This document shows positions 10,144 to 19,693 of a stretch of 64,000 bases of DNA, one piece after another (the first letter of the stretch is position 1; every line of letters starts with the position of its first letter). A program made the translations under genes and the position numbers. The notes under the pieces are model-generated. The model was given only the letters and a program-made list of their open reading frames with translations. It had not been told where the DNA came from and did not search any database. Source of the stretch: Deinococcus soli (ex Cha et al. 2016). GTDB taxonomy: Bacteria; Deinococcota; Deinococci; Deinococcales; Deinococcaceae. The stretch spans positions 434,001-498,000 of the forward strand of contig NZ_CP011389.1 in the NCBI RefSeq assembly GCF_001007995.1, read 5' to 3'.

Positions 10144-11313
10144 ATGAAGAAAGCACTCCTCGCTGCCCTGCCCCTGTCCCTGGCACTCCTGAGCACCGCC
10201 GCCAGCCCCGCCGCGCAGGCCCAGCAGACCGGCAAACTCAAGGCCTGCTTCATCTACGTCGGCCCGGTCGGCGACATCGGCTGGAGCTACGCCCACGACG
10301 AGGCCCGCAAGAAGACCGAGAAGGCCCTCCCCTGGCTGGAAACCAAGTACGTGGAAAGCGTGCCCGAGGGACAGGCCACGCCCGTCATCGACCGGCTGGT
10401 CAGGGATAACTGCAAGGTGATCTTCACGACCTCCTTCGGGTTCATGGACCAGACGCTGGACGCCGCCAAGAAGTACCCGAACGTGATCTTCGCGCACGCC
10501 AGCGGCTTCAAACGCGCCCCGAACATGGCGACGTACATGGCGGACTTCTACCAGATCTATTATCTGAACGGCATGATGGCCGCCGCCGTCAGCAAGAGCG
10601 ACAAGCTCGGGTACGTCGCCGCGTTCCCCGTGCCGGAACTCAAGCGGCACATCAGCGCCTTCGCGATGGGCGCCCGCGCCGTGAACCCCAAGGCGACCGT
10701 CAGCGTCAAGTGGATCAACGCGTGGTTCGACCCCAACAAGGCCCGCGAGGCCGCCGAGGCCCTGATCAGCGAAGGTGCGGGCGCCCTGGCCTTCACGGAG
10801 GACACCGCGACCGTCGTGCAGACCGCCGCCGCGCGCAAGATCCCGTCCTTCGCGCACTACTCCCCCATGTACAAGTTCGCGCCCGATTACGTGGTCAGCG
10901 GGCAGCTCGTGCACTGGGAGAAGATCTACATCGACTTCCTGACCAAGGTCCGCAATGGCACGTACACCGCCAAGAACCTCCAGAACGTCGACTACTGGAA
11001 CCTGCTGCGCGGCGGCAGCGTCGAACTCGGCGCGCAGGACGGCATGGCCATCAACCCCAAATGGGTGCCCGCCCTGAAAGCCAAGACCATCACCGTCGCC
11101 GGGAAGAAGACCACCGTCTACGACCGAGTCATGACCCTGAAAGCCGACATGGAGAAGGGCGGCAAGTTCGACCCGTTCACCGGCCCGCTGAAAGACCGCA
11201 ACGGCATCCTGCGCGTCCCCGCCGGGAAGGTCGCCAGCATCGCCGACCTGAACAACATGTCCTGGGTCGCCCCCGGCGTCACCGGACAAGTTGCGGACGA
11301 ACCCAAGAAGTAA
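10144..11313 (+). CDS. BMP-family substrate-binding protein of a nucleoside ABC transporter
   Basis: 389 residues. Signal peptide MKKALLAALPLSLALLSTAA... with likely cleavage after AQA; there is no lipobox Cys, so it is predicted soluble or otherwise anchored. The mature part starts KLKACFIYVGPVGDIGWSYAHDEA, a BMP/PnrA hallmark (the DxGW segment contacts purine nucleosides), and continues with the two-lobe periplasmic-binding fold. GGAGG (10133-10137) is 6 nt before the ATG. It most likely serves the ATPase and permeases at 4.7-8.2 kb, although msrPQ intervenes on the other strand. The exact ligand is inferred. Confidence 0.9.
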   Translation: MKKALLAALPLSLALLSTAASPAAQAQQTGKLKACFIYVGPVGDIGWSYAHDEARKKTEKALPWLETKYVESVPEGQATPVIDRLVRDNCKVIFTTSFGFMDQTLDAAKKYPNVIFAHASGFKRAPNMATYMADFYQIYYLNGMMAAAVSKSDKLGYVAAFPVPELKRHISAFAMGARAVNPKATVSVKWINAWFDPNKAREAAEALISEGAGALAFTEDTATVVQTAAARKIPSFAHYSPMYKFAPDYVVSGQLVHWEKIYIDFLTKVRNGTYTAKNLQNVDYWNLLRGGSVELGAQDGMAINPKWVPALKAKTITVAGKKTTVYDRVMTLKADMEKGGKFDPFTGPLKDRNGILRVPAGKVASIADLNNMSWVAPGVTGQVADEPKK

Positions 11314-11334
11314 AGCTGTAGTAGGTTGACAGTC

Positions 11335-11373
11335 GATGGTTGATGGAGGGCGCAATCCCTTCCGTCAACCATC
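11335..11373. terminator. Strong hairpin between converging BMP and MBL genes
   Basis: GATGGTTGA (11335-11343) pairs with TCAACCATC (11365-11373), continued inward by GGAGGG/CCCTTCC around a CGCAAT loop. The right arm lies inside the MBL gene and supplies its stop and last codons. It is suited to end both transcripts. Confidence 0.65.
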
Positions 11374-11988
11374 AACTCGTTCAGCCCGGATGCGGATCTG
11401 CTCTGGCGTGAGACAGCCGCCGTGCCCGGGCCAGACCTCACGCAGGTCAAGGTCCAGCAGGCCCCGCAGCGTGCTCAGGGCCTGCGCGTGGTCGTGGTTG
11501 TACGCCGCGCGGGGCAGGTGCGCGCCATCCGCGCCGCCCACCACGGCGTCCCCGGCGATCAGTACCCCGTCCCGCAGCAGCCCGATCTGCCCAGGCGTGT
11601 GCCCCGGCAGCGGCACGACCTGCCAGCCCAGCACGTCCTGCCCCGGCTGCGCGGCCTGCACGGAGCGGAGCTTCGGGTGGATGCGGGAAATCACGCGGCC
11701 CAGGCCTGGGAAGCCCGCCGGGTACGGCAGGTCATGCGACTGCCCCAGCAGCGCCGCGTGTTCCAGCGCATGCGCCAGCACCGGCACGCCCGCCCGCTGC
11801 GCCAGGAACGCATTCCCCGCGTGATCCACGTGCGCGTGCGTGAGCAGCAGTGCGTCCGGCCGGAACTCCCGCAGCAGCTGCACAAACCGTGGCGCATGAC
11901 TCAGCGCGCCACTGTCCACCAGCAGTCGCCCCGCCGGGGTGCTCAGCAGGAACACGTTCGCGTACAGGGGACGGACTTCCACATTCAC
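11365..11988 (-). CDS. MBL-fold metallo-hydrolase
   Basis: 207 residues. The metallo-beta-lactamase motif HAHVDHAGN (about residues 52-60) and the later metal ligands in PLPGHTPGQIG, LIAGDAVVG and WPGHGG are all present, so a di-metal hydrolase is expected. It resembles glyoxalase II-like or general hydrolases more than true beta-lactamases: no signal peptide and a short length. GTG start; a CATCAT hexamer lies 7 nt upstream. Divergent from the AhpD-like gene with only 38 nt between starts. Substrate unknown. Confidence 0.82.
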   Translation of the reverse strand: MNVEVRPLYANVFLLSTPAGRLLVDSGALSHAPRFVQLLREFRPDALLLTHAHVDHAGNAFLAQRAGVPVLAHALEHAALLGQSHDLPYPAGFPGLGRVISRIHPKLRSVQAAQPGQDVLGWQVVPLPGHTPGQIGLLRDGVLIAGDAVVGGADGAHLPRAAYNHDHAQALSTLRGLLDLDLREVWPGHGGCLTPEQIRIRAERVDG

Positions 11989-12026
11989 TCGCCCGATGAT
12001 GCCACGCGACGTACGCTGAAGACCCC

Positions 12027-12590
12027 ATGAACCGAATCTCCTGGCTGGCCGTCCCCGACGACACGACCGCGCCCGAAGGCGTGCAGAAGCTCCACGCGAA
12101 AGCCCGGGCGAACCTCGGGTTCGTGCCTAACGTGTTCCGCGCGCAGGCCCTGAACCCCGACACGTTCCTGGCGTGGTGGACCGACTTCAACACCCTCGTG
12201 AACCGCGAAGGCCACCTGAGCACGACCGACCGCGAACTGCTGGCCGTGGTCGTCAGTGGCCTGAACCGCTGCGTGTACTGCGCCGTCTCCCACGGCGCCG
12301 CCCTGCGCGAGTACAGCGGCGACGCCACCTTTGCCGACACGGTCGCCGTGAACTGGCGCCACGCCCCCCTGTCACCGCAGCAGGCGGCGCTGTGCGCCTA
12401 CGCGGAGAAACTCACCCTCACCCCCGCCCACATGGCCGAGGGCGACCTGCACGACCTCCGCGCAGCGGGCCTGAACGACCACGCCATCCTGGAAGCCACG
12501 CAGGTCATCGGGATGTTCAACATGACCAACCGCGTCAGCAGCGCCCTGGGCTTCATCCCGAATGAGGAATACCACCGCCGGGGCCGCTAA
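12027..12590 (+). CDS. AhpD-like peroxidase-related protein (carboxymuconolactone decarboxylase fold)
   Basis: 187 residues. The redox motif CVYCAVSHG (about residues 77-85), preceded by the acidic residue in [15 protein letters not shown], is the E...CxxCxxxH signature of AhpD-type peroxidases. Such proteins use the Cys pair and His for proton relay in peroxide reduction. Length and the N-terminal [12 protein letters not shown] fit the "uncharacterized peroxidase-related" subfamily. A TACGCT hexamer at 12012-12017 lies 9 nt before the ATG. Its 3' end converges on the exported protein with a 6-nt gap. Confidence 0.85.
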   Translation: MNRISWLAVPDDTTAPEGVQKLHAKARANLGFVPNVFRAQALNPDTFLAWWTDFNTLVNREGHLSTTDRELLAVVVSGLNRCVYCAVSHGAALREYSGDATFADTVAVNWRHAPLSPQQAALCAYAEKLTLTPAHMAEGDLHDLRAAGLNDHAILEATQVIGMFNMTNRVSSALGFIPNEEYHRRGR

Positions 12591-12596
12591 CTGGGT

Positions 12597-13442
12597 TCAA
12601 CCGCGCGAGTAGCCGGTCGCGCTCCAGCCGCAGCCGGAACGGACCAGATTCACTGTTCCCGGGTATGTGTCGGTGGTGCGCTGCCCGGACGCACGGCTCG
12701 TGAGACTGATCGTCACGCTTCCACTGACCGTCGCGCTGTTGCCACTGATGGAGACGCTGCCGACATTCACCTCATATGAAAATGAACTGAAACCGGCCGA
12801 GTACGAGCTGGCCACCGCGGACAGCGCCTCCCTTGCCGCCGCGACCGTGGCGGCACTGGCCGCTGCCGCGTCCTCCTGCGGGGTGAGGTTGCACTGCTCG
12901 GGCGCTCCCACCGGCGCCCCCCCACCAGCCACGCCCGCAGCTTCGGGAACCGGCCCGGCGTACCGGCTCAGGTCACCGACGTTCACGCGGTACGTCACAC
13001 CGACCGTCAGGCGCGGACCGTAGATGGGTTGCAGGACGGTGTTCACGCGCTGGACTCCGGCCTCCACGAACCCCTCGACCGGGACGAGGTCCAGGCCGGC
13101 ACGCGCACCCACCCCGGCGAACAGCACCGTGGAGTTGCCCTGCACCCCCCCACCGGCCAGCACGTACCCGCTGACCAGACCAGCGTCGAACACGTCGAAC
13201 GTCAGGCCCGCTCCGAACGCACCCCGACCCGACTCGCCCTGTACGTTGCTGGTGCAGTAGGCCCCCTCGATGAATCCGCCGAAACGACCCTCCTGAAGCC
13301 CGGCCCGGCCCCCGGCGATCTGGCAGGTCAGCCCGACGCTGCTGGTGGCACTCAGGCGCAGGTCGGCGGCCTGGGCGGGCGTGGCGAGGGACGTCAGGGC
13401 AGCGGCGGCGGTCAGGGCGGTCAGCCAGCGGGTTTTACGCAT
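12597..13442 (-). CDS. Exported protein of unknown function
   Basis: 281 residues from ATG 13442 (MRKTRWLTAL), chosen because a clean Sec signal peptide ending in PAQAA starts there; the frame is open 14 codons further upstream. Residues about 20-170 are rich in Gly and alternating hydrophobics (for example GAFGAGLTFDVFDAGLVSG), suggesting a beta-barrel or beta-sandwich in the outer envelope. An Ala-rich helix (DAAAASAATVAAARE) follows, then a Ser-rich C-terminal domain with a final Cys pair (QCN...SGCGW). I recognise no family. Confidence 0.7.
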   Translation of the reverse strand: MRKTRWLTALTAAAALTSLATPAQAADLRLSATSSVGLTCQIAGGRAGLQEGRFGGFIEGAYCTSNVQGESGRGAFGAGLTFDVFDAGLVSGYVLAGGGVQGNSTVLFAGVGARAGLDLVPVEGFVEAGVQRVNTVLQPIYGPRLTVGVTYRVNVGDLSRYAGPVPEAAGVAGGGAPVGAPEQCNLTPQEDAAAASAATVAAAREALSAVASSYSAGFSSFSYEVNVGSVSISGNSATVSGSVTISLTSRASGQRTTDTYPGTVNLVRSGCGWSATGYSRG

Positions 13443-13459
13443 GCTGCGTTCTAACACGA

Positions 13460-13489
13460 AAGCGGGGTGCCCCTGCACACGCACCCCGC
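13460..13489 (-). terminator. Terminator of the thiolase-hbd group
   Basis: Read on the minus strand, GCGGGGTGC (13489-13481) pairs with GCACCCCGC (13470-13462) across a 10-nt loop and is followed by TTTCGTGTT. It sits 35 nt past the 3-hydroxyacyl-CoA dehydrogenase stop. Confidence 0.65.
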
Positions 13490-13524
13490 GTCCCTCAAGC
13501 TGACTTCAGGGTCAGAAGGCCATT

Positions 13525-14361
<837 letters not shown>

Positions 14362-14373
14362 GGGAACTCCTGT

Positions 14374-14814
14374 TCAGTCCGGTCTGCCCCGGACGGGAAA
14401 ACGTTCAAGAATGGTGTCCAGCTGCCGGATGATTCCGGGCAGGTGCGTCTGGTCGAGTTGCAATTCGAAGGTATGAGTCTGGGTCAGGATGTCCGGTGTC
14501 AGCTTAAGGTGCGCGGCAATACTGCCAGTGGAGCTGCCAGCCAGTCGCAGGATGAAAGCAGGGCCGAACGAACCGAGTTCGGCCATCCGGCCGGCCTGCT
14601 GATGTAGCTGCCGCAGCTCGTCCAGAAAACTGGCGATATCGCGCATTGTTAGAAATGACCCAGCCACGCGTACCCAGGACTGCCCGGCAAGGTCGATCTC
14701 AGCCACGACGTGCAGATGGTCCTCATCCCAGGATTCGTCCGACCATGGGGACTGACCATCATGCACCGTCAGCGTGAGGGGTTCTATCTGAACATCAATC
14801 CCGGATAGACTCAT
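14374..14814 (-). CDS. WapI-family immunity-like protein
   Basis: 146 residues, starting at ATG 14814 (MSLSGIDVQIEPLTL), which overlaps the YciI stop as ATGA. The layout fits the WapI-family immunity proteins: SDESWDEDHLHVVAEIDLAG, then FLTMRDIASFLDELRQLH, FILRLAGSSTGSIAAHLK, and LDQTHLPGIIRQLDTIL at the C-terminus. In Bacillus, WapI protects against the CdiA-like toxin WapA. No Rhs/WapA toxin gene is present in this window, so a role in immunity is only suggested; an orphan antitoxin or a domesticated relative are alternatives. Third-position usage is less C/G-biased than in its neighbours. Confidence 0.55.
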   Translation of the reverse strand: MSLSGIDVQIEPLTLTVHDGQSPWSDESWDEDHLHVVAEIDLAGQSWVRVAGSFLTMRDIASFLDELRQLHQQAGRMAELGSFGPAFILRLAGSSTGSIAAHLKLTPDILTQTHTFELQLDQTHLPGIIRQLDTILERFPVRGRPD

Positions 14815-15119
14815 TCGACGAGCGGGATACCCTCGATCTGCACGGCCCGGCCGCGTTTGACGGGGTTGAAGGCGGTGTACTTGTAGCGCGAGCAGCCCGA
14901 CTGGACGAAGGGGTCGTGGTCGAAGAGGTCCACGAGGTCCTGCAGGGTGTCGGCCTGCGCGACGATCACGCCGCCGGTGTTGTCGACCTTGCGGCCGCTG
15001 GTGAGGAACACGCCGCTCTTGTAGTGCTGGTCGAGCCATTCGCGGTGGGCGGGGGTGACCTGGGCGATCTCGTCGGTGGGTTTGAGGTAGGTGCTCTCGA
15101 TGATCCACAGGGTCGTCAT
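14811..15119 (-). CDS. YciI-like protein (dimeric ferredoxin-like fold)
   Basis: 102 residues. The fold family is indicated by HREWLDQHYKSGVFLTSGRK, DNTGGVIVAQADTLQDLVDL and DHDPFVQSGCSRYKYTAFNP; the HxxW/L and DPF motifs are characteristic of YCII proteins, some of which act as small dehalogenase- or isomerase-like enzymes. It starts 5 nt after the thiolase stop and overlaps the WapI-like gene, so it belongs to the same transcript. Substrate unknown. Confidence 0.82.
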   Translation of the reverse strand: MTTLWIIESTYLKPTDEIAQVTPAHREWLDQHYKSGVFLTSGRKVDNTGGVIVAQADTLQDLVDLFDHDPFVQSGCSRYKYTAFNPVKRGRAVQIEGIPLVE

Positions 15120-15124
15120 GGTGC

Positions 15125-16306
15125 TCAGCCTACCCGCTTGACCGCGAGGGCGAGGCCGTTCCCGCCGCCCATGCAGAGGGTGGCGACGCCGGTCTCCTTG
15201 TTCTGCTGCTTCAGGGCGTGCAGGAGGGTCACGAGGATGCGCGCGCCGCTGGCGCCGATGGGGTGGCCGAGCGCGACCGCGCCGCCGTTCACGTTCACGC
15301 GGGCGGGGTCCAGGCCGAGTTCGCGGGCGACGGCGAGGCTCTGGACGCTGAAGGCCTCGTTGAGTTCCCACAGGTCCACGTCGCCCGCCTGCCAGCCGAG
15401 TTTGCTCAGGAGTTTCTGCGTGGCGGGGACGGGCGTCATCATGACCCATTCGGGCGCGAGGCCGCCCGTGGCGTAGTCGATGATCTCCGCCAGGGGGGTG
15501 AGGCCGTGCGCCTGGGCGAAGTCGGCGCTGACAACCATCAGGCTGGCGGCGCCATCGTTCAGGCCGGGGGCGTTCCCGGCGGTGACGCTGCCGTCTTTCT
15601 TGAAGGCAGGCTTGAGTCGGCCCAGGGTCTCCTCGCTGGTGTCGGCGCGGGGGCCTTCGTCGGTGTCCACGATGGTGTCGCCCTTGCGGCCCCGGACGGT
15701 GACCGGGACGATCTCGTCGGTGAAGCGGCCGTCCTGCTGCGCGGCGATGGCGCGGCGGTGGCTCTGCGTGGCGTAGGCGTCCTGCTCCTCGCGCGTGATT
15801 GCGTACTTCTCGGCGACGCGTTCACCGGTCAGGCCCATGCCCTCGTCGTTGATGGAGCACCACAGGCCGTCGTGGGTGTTCGCGTCGAGGACCTGCGCGT
15901 GGCCCAGGCGGTAGCCCTTGCGCGCGCCGGGCAGCAGGTGCGGGGCGTTGCTCATGCTCTCCATGCCCCCGGCGAGGACGGCGTGCTGGTCCCCGGCGCG
16001 GATGCTCTGCGCGGCGAGGATCACGGCTTTCAGGCCGCTGCCGCACACCTTGTTGATGGTCAGCGCGCCGACCTCGTTGGTCAGTCCGGCTTTCAGGGCG
16101 GCCTGCCGGGCGGGGTTCTGCCCGCTGCCCGCCTGCACGACCTGACCCATGACAACTTCCTCGATCAGGGCGGCGTCCAGGCCGCTGCGGCGCAGGGTTT
16201 CGCGCAGGGTGGTGGCGCCCAGGTCGACGGCGCTGACGCTCTCGAGGCTGCCGAGGAATTTCCCGGTGGGCGTGCGGCTGGCCGCGACGATCACTGCTCT
16301 TTGCAT
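15125..16306 (-). CDS. Acetyl-CoA acetyltransferase (thiolase)
   Basis: 393 residues, standard thiolase length. Catalytic residues are visible: Cys in [16 protein letters not shown] (about residue 88), His in [17 protein letters not shown], and the C-terminal Cys/His region [12 protein letters not shown]. It condenses or cleaves acetoacetyl-CoA. Its own -10, TATGCT at 16313-16318, lies 6 nt before ATG 16306, so the message should be leaderless. It leads a four-gene minus-strand unit (thiolase, YciI-like, WapI-like, HBD) ending at the terminator near 13.46 kb. Confidence 0.93.
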   Translation of the reverse strand: MQRAVIVAASRTPTGKFLGSLESVSAVDLGATTLRETLRRSGLDAALIEEVVMGQVVQAGSGQNPARQAALKAGLTNEVGALTINKVCGSGLKAVILAAQSIRAGDQHAVLAGGMESMSNAPHLLPGARKGYRLGHAQVLDANTHDGLWCSINDEGMGLTGERVAEKYAITREEQDAYATQSHRRAIAAQQDGRFTDEIVPVTVRGRKGDTIVDTDEGPRADTSEETLGRLKPAFKKDGSVTAGNAPGLNDGAASLMVVSADFAQAHGLTPLAEIIDYATGGLAPEWVMMTPVPATQKLLSKLGWQAGDVDLWELNEAFSVQSLAVARELGLDPARVNVNGGAVALGHPIGASGARILVTLLHALKQQNKETGVATLCMGGGNGLALAVKRVG

Positions 16307-16339
16307 GCGCGCAGCATAGCGCGCCCTGCCTAACGGGCG

Positions 16340-16621
16340 TTAGGTTGGCGTCCACCACACCCGGCCCGCGAAGCCGCCCCGCGCGTCCGCCTTCGCGCGG
16401 CGCAGCGCCTCCAGGTCCTCCGGGGTCAGGTCGTGCAGGGTGGCCAGGGCACGCAGGACCTCCAGCACGTCCGCCAGTTCCTCGGGCTCGCCGGAGTCGA
16501 GGTACTCCGCGACCTCCTCTTCCAGCTTGACGCGCAGCGCGGCGCGGTACTCCGCCTCCGACAGCGTGCGGGCCTGCCCGCCGAAGAGATCAGGGATGCG
16601 GTCACGCACGAGTTTGCCCAT
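16340..16621 (-). CDS. MazG-like nucleotide pyrophosphohydrolase
   Basis: 93 residues. MGKLVRDRIPDLFGG followed by YRAALRVKLEEEVAEYLDSGEPEELADVLEVLRAL is the all-alpha NTP-PPase pattern with the EExxE...ExxD metal-binding residues. Proteins of this size and N-terminus are annotated as phosphoribosyl-ATP pyrophosphohydrolase-like but usually act as house-cleaning dNTP pyrophosphatases. TACCCT at 16629-16634 stands 7 nt before the ATG. It ends 33 nt before the thiolase start, which has its own -10. Confidence 0.83.
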   Translation of the reverse strand: MGKLVRDRIPDLFGGQARTLSEAEYRAALRVKLEEEVAEYLDSGEPEELADVLEVLRALATLHDLTPEDLEALRRAKADARGGFAGRVWWTPT

Positions 16622-16689
16622 GCCACGCAGGGTAGCAGCGCCGCGTGCGCGTCACAGACGCCTGCGGAGCTGCGTGGTAGCGTGACAGC

Positions 16690-18030
16690 ATGTTTGAGTC
16701 CCTGGGCAACAAGTTGCAGGACATCCTGGACCGGGTGGGTAAGGAACGCCAGCTGACCGAGGCGCAGGTCAAGGCCGCGATGCGCGAGATCCGCATGGCG
16801 CTGCTGGAAGCCGACGTGAACTTCGGCGTCGCGAAGGACTTCGTGGCGAAGGTCAGCGAGAAGGCCGTCGGGCAGTCCGTGGAGGGCAGCCTGACCGCCG
16901 GGCAGACAGTCGTGAAACTCGTGCATGACGAACTGATCGAGACGCTGGGCGGCAAGACCATCCAGCCGGAACTGAGGTCCGAGGGCAACGTCTGGTTCAT
17001 GGTCGGCCTCCAGGGGGCCGGGAAGACGACCAGCACCGGCAAGCTCGCCGCGCACTACAAGAGCAAGGGCCGCCGCGTGCTGCTCGTCGCCGCCGACACG
17101 CAGCGCCCCGCCGCGCGCGACCAGCTCGAAGTCCTCGCCAAACAGGTGGGCGTGCCGGTCCTGAAGGTCGCGGACGGTGAGAGCCCCGCCGAGACGAAAC
17201 GCCGCGTGGACGAGCACCTGAAAACTGACTTCCGCGACCTTGTGATCGTGGACACCGCCGGTCGCCTCCAGATCGACGAGGCGCTGATGGACCAGCTGGC
17301 CGACCTCCAGGCCACCATGCAGCCCACCGAGAGCCTGCTCGTCGTGGACGCCATGACCGGCCAGGAGGCGCTGAACGTCGCGCAGACCTTCGACCAGCGC
17401 GTGAACGTCACCGGCCTGATCATCACGAAGATGGACGGCGACGCGCGCGGCGGCGCGGCCCTCAGCGCGCGCAGCGTGACCGGCAAACCCATCTACTTCG
17501 CGGGCACCAGCGAGAAGATCGCCGGACTGGACGCCTTCCACCCCGACCGGGTCGCGGGGCGCATCCTCGGCATGGGCGACGTGCTCGGCCTGATCGAACG
17601 CGCCCAGCAGGCCGACCTGAAAGCCATGGAAGTCAAGAAACCCGGCGACTTCGACCTGGAGGACCTGCTGCTGCAACTGCGGCAGATCCGCAAGATGGGC
17701 CCCCTGGGCGACCTGCTCAAGCTCATCCCCGGCATGAGCCGCGCGCTGCCCGAAGGCTTCAACATCGACGAGGCGCAGCTGCAGCGCATCGACGCCATGA
17801 TCAGCTCCATGACCGTCAAGGAACGCCGCAACCCGAAGATCATCGACGGGCGCCGCCGCAAACGCATCGCGGCGGGCAGCGGGCACAGCGTGCAGGACAT
17901 CAACAAACTCCTGAAGATGCACGAGCAGATGAAGGACATGATGAAGATGCTCCAGCGCATGAGCGGCCCCGGCGGCAAGGGCATGAAACCACCCCGCATG
18001 CCCAACGTCCCCCCCAGCCTCAAACGCTGA
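16690..18030 (+). CDS. ffh: Signal recognition particle protein Ffh
   Basis: 446 residues. N domain about 1-95 ([16 protein letters not shown]), G domain about 96-300 with [22 protein letters not shown] and [13 protein letters not shown], and a Met-rich M domain about 310-446 that binds 4.5S RNA and signal sequences ([18 protein letters not shown]). With FtsY it targets nascent membrane proteins to SecYEG. TAGCGT at 16678-16683 lies 6 nt before the ATG. The tRNA-Lys gene follows 127 nt later from its own promoter. Confidence 0.97.
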   Translation: MFESLGNKLQDILDRVGKERQLTEAQVKAAMREIRMALLEADVNFGVAKDFVAKVSEKAVGQSVEGSLTAGQTVVKLVHDELIETLGGKTIQPELRSEGNVWFMVGLQGAGKTTSTGKLAAHYKSKGRRVLLVAADTQRPAARDQLEVLAKQVGVPVLKVADGESPAETKRRVDEHLKTDFRDLVIVDTAGRLQIDEALMDQLADLQATMQPTESLLVVDAMTGQEALNVAQTFDQRVNVTGLIITKMDGDARGGAALSARSVTGKPIYFAGTSEKIAGLDAFHPDRVAGRILGMGDVLGLIERAQQADLKAMEVKKPGDFDLEDLLLQLRQIRKMGPLGDLLKLIPGMSRALPEGFNIDEAQLQRIDAMISSMTVKERRNPKIIDGRRRKRIAAGSGHSVQDINKLLKMHEQMKDMMKMLQRMSGPGGKGMKPPRMPNVPPSLKR

Positions 18031-18077
18031 ATCCCCACCCGCCAGCACCCGCCCCCACGCATCCGCCGGGGCGGGTG

Positions 18078-18106
18078 TTGACACATCCGCACGCGCCCCA
18101 TATACT
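18078..18106 (+). promoter_or_regulatory. Consensus sigma-70 promoter of tRNA-Lys
   Basis: TTGACA (18078-18083), a 17-nt spacer, then TATACT (18101-18106). This is the best -35/-10 pair in the window, as expected for a stable RNA. The start site would be near 18113, about 45 nt before the mature tRNA. Confidence 0.9.
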
Positions 18107-18157
18107 CACTGCCGCTGAGAACGCGCTCACACGGCACGCAGCGAGACAAGCCCACCT

Positions 18158-18233
<76 letters not shown>

Positions 18234-18237
18234 GGAA

Positions 18238-18268
18238 AACCCCCGTCCCAGACGGGGGTTCTTGCTTT
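18238..18268 (+). terminator. Intrinsic terminator after tRNA-Lys
   Basis: AACCCCCGTC pairs with GACGGGGGTT around a CCA loop (stem 18238-18247 and 18251-18260), followed by CTTGCTTT. Confidence 0.9.
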
Positions 18269-18560
18269 GGTGTCAGCGCCTGCGCGCCATGAGGCGCATG
18301 ATCGGGCACAGGATGTGAAGGGCGATACCGAGGCGCGAGAGCGTCACAGAGAGCCCTTCCACAGCAGACCGTCCACTTACAGCGGAACGACATCCGCAGC
18401 GAGGAACCCGCGTCAGGGCGTGGATCGGCGCGGTACCACAAGGGCGGCCAGCAGGAGTATGAAGCCGTCCGCGGCGAGCTGCGCGGGGAGGACGTGGCTG
18501 TACGTGATGAGAATATCGCTGCTCTGGGCGGTGCCGGGTGGTGGGGTCCTGGGGTCTCCC
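18269..18560. other. Gap without a recognisable gene
   Basis: About 290 nt between the tRNA terminator and the end of aat. Short open frames occur on both strands but none has a start signal, a family resemblance or convincing codon use. One of them reads antisense through the tRNA. Confidence 0.5.
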
Positions 18561-19181
18561 CTACAGTGTGGCGTCGGTGTTCAGGGCGGCCTGGAGTCGC
18601 CGGGTGTACTCGTCGGCGCCGATCTCGTAGACGCCGAGGGTCTGGAGGTGCGGGTTCTGGATCTGCGCGTCGAGGAGGGTGAACCCCCGGGCGTGCAGGT
18701 GCCCGGCGAGGCCGATGAGGGCGGCCTTGCTGCCGTTGGTGACGCGGTGGAATTTGCTCTCGGCGATGAACGCGCCGCCGAGGGCGAGGCCGAGGACGCC
18801 GCCCGCGAGTTCCCCGCCTTTGTAAGCCTCAAAGGAGTGCGCGAGGCCCGTGTCGTGCAGGTGGCCGTAGATGGCGGTGAGGTCGTCGCTGATCCACTCG
18901 CCGTCGCGGGGCGGGCTGCCGGGAAGCTGACCGCGGCACCCGGCGAGGACGGCGTCGAAGTTGGTATCCACGCGGTACGTGAAGTGCCGCAGGTCGCGCC
19001 GGAGGCGGCGGGCGACGTGCAGGCCGCCTTCCTCGGTCAGGGGCACGATGGCGCGCTCCTCGACGCTGTAGAACTGCACGCCGTCGCCGTTGTCCATCAG
19101 GAACGCGCCCTGGGCGTAGGCGCGGGCAACCTGCCGGGTCAGGGGGTCGGGGTGGGTCAGCCAGGGCTGGGCGGCGGGCAC
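18561..19181 (-). CDS. aat: Leucyl/phenylalanyl-tRNA-protein transferase
   Basis: 206 residues from GTG 19181. The family core is clear: GLAHSFEAYKGGELAGGVLG, LALGGAFIAESKFHRVTN (the aminoacyl-transfer centre), SKAALIGLAGHLHARGFTLL and DAQIQNPHLQTLG. It adds Leu or Phe to N-terminal Arg/Lys, marking proteins for ClpAP under the N-end rule. The start is inferred from placement: the GTG follows the thioesterase stop by 1 nt (TGAGGTG), so translation is coupled. The frame is open further upstream, but only by overlapping the thioesterase. Confidence 0.87.
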   Translation of the reverse strand: MPAAQPWLTHPDPLTRQVARAYAQGAFLMDNGDGVQFYSVEERAIVPLTEEGGLHVARRLRRDLRHFTYRVDTNFDAVLAGCRGQLPGSPPRDGEWISDDLTAIYGHLHDTGLAHSFEAYKGGELAGGVLGLALGGAFIAESKFHRVTNGSKAALIGLAGHLHARGFTLLDAQIQNPHLQTLGVYEIGADEYTRRLQAALNTDATL

Positions 19182-19182
19182 C

Positions 19183-19611
19183 TCAGCGGGGGTACAGCAC
19201 GGCCTGCGTGCAGCGGAACAGGGCCATGAGTTTGCCGTCCGGCGCGCGGACCTCGGCGTCCCAGACCTGGGTGGTGCGTCCGGCGTGGACGCTCCGGGCC
19301 TCGCAGGTGACGGTGCCGTCGCGGGCGGTGCCGAGGTGGTTGCTCTTGAGTTCGATGGTGGTGAAGCCCTGTGCGCCGTCGGGGAGGAGCATGCGGGTGC
19401 CGTAGCCGCAGGTGGTATCAGCGAGTGCGACAACGCTCGCAGCGTGCAGGAAGCCGTTCGGGGCGAGCAGTTCGGGCCGAACGGTCAACTCGCTGCGCAG
19501 CAGGCCCCGCTCGGCGTGCGTGAAGCGGATACCGATGAGTCCGGGCAGGTGGCCCGCGCCGAAGGCGGTCAGGTCGTCCGGGCTGGGGACGGGATGGGCG
19601 GTGGTGGTCAT
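19183..19611 (-). CDS. PaaI-family hotdog thioesterase
   Basis: 142 residues. Hotdog-fold motif NGFLHAASVVALADTTCGYG (about residues 52-71) contains the HxxxxxxxAD catalytic region, followed by TTIELKSNHLGTARDGTVTCEAR and RTTQVWDAEV, as in PaaI/YbgC-like acyl-CoA thioesterases. Probably hydrolyses short or aromatic acyl-CoAs in the cytosol. TACGCT at 19619-19624 is 7 nt before the ATG. It is followed immediately by aat in the same transcript; a functional tie is not obvious. Confidence 0.88.
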   Translation of the reverse strand: MTTTAHPVPSPDDLTAFGAGHLPGLIGIRFTHAERGLLRSELTVRPELLAPNGFLHAASVVALADTTCGYGTRMLLPDGAQGFTTIELKSNHLGTARDGTVTCEARSVHAGRTTQVWDAEVRAPDGKLMALFRCTQAVLYPR

Positions 19612-19693
19612 GCGGCCCAGCGTACCCTGCCCGCCCGCGCGAATTGGGGGGAGGCTTCCGCGCGGTTTAGCCCGCGTCGCCTAGAATGGGAGG

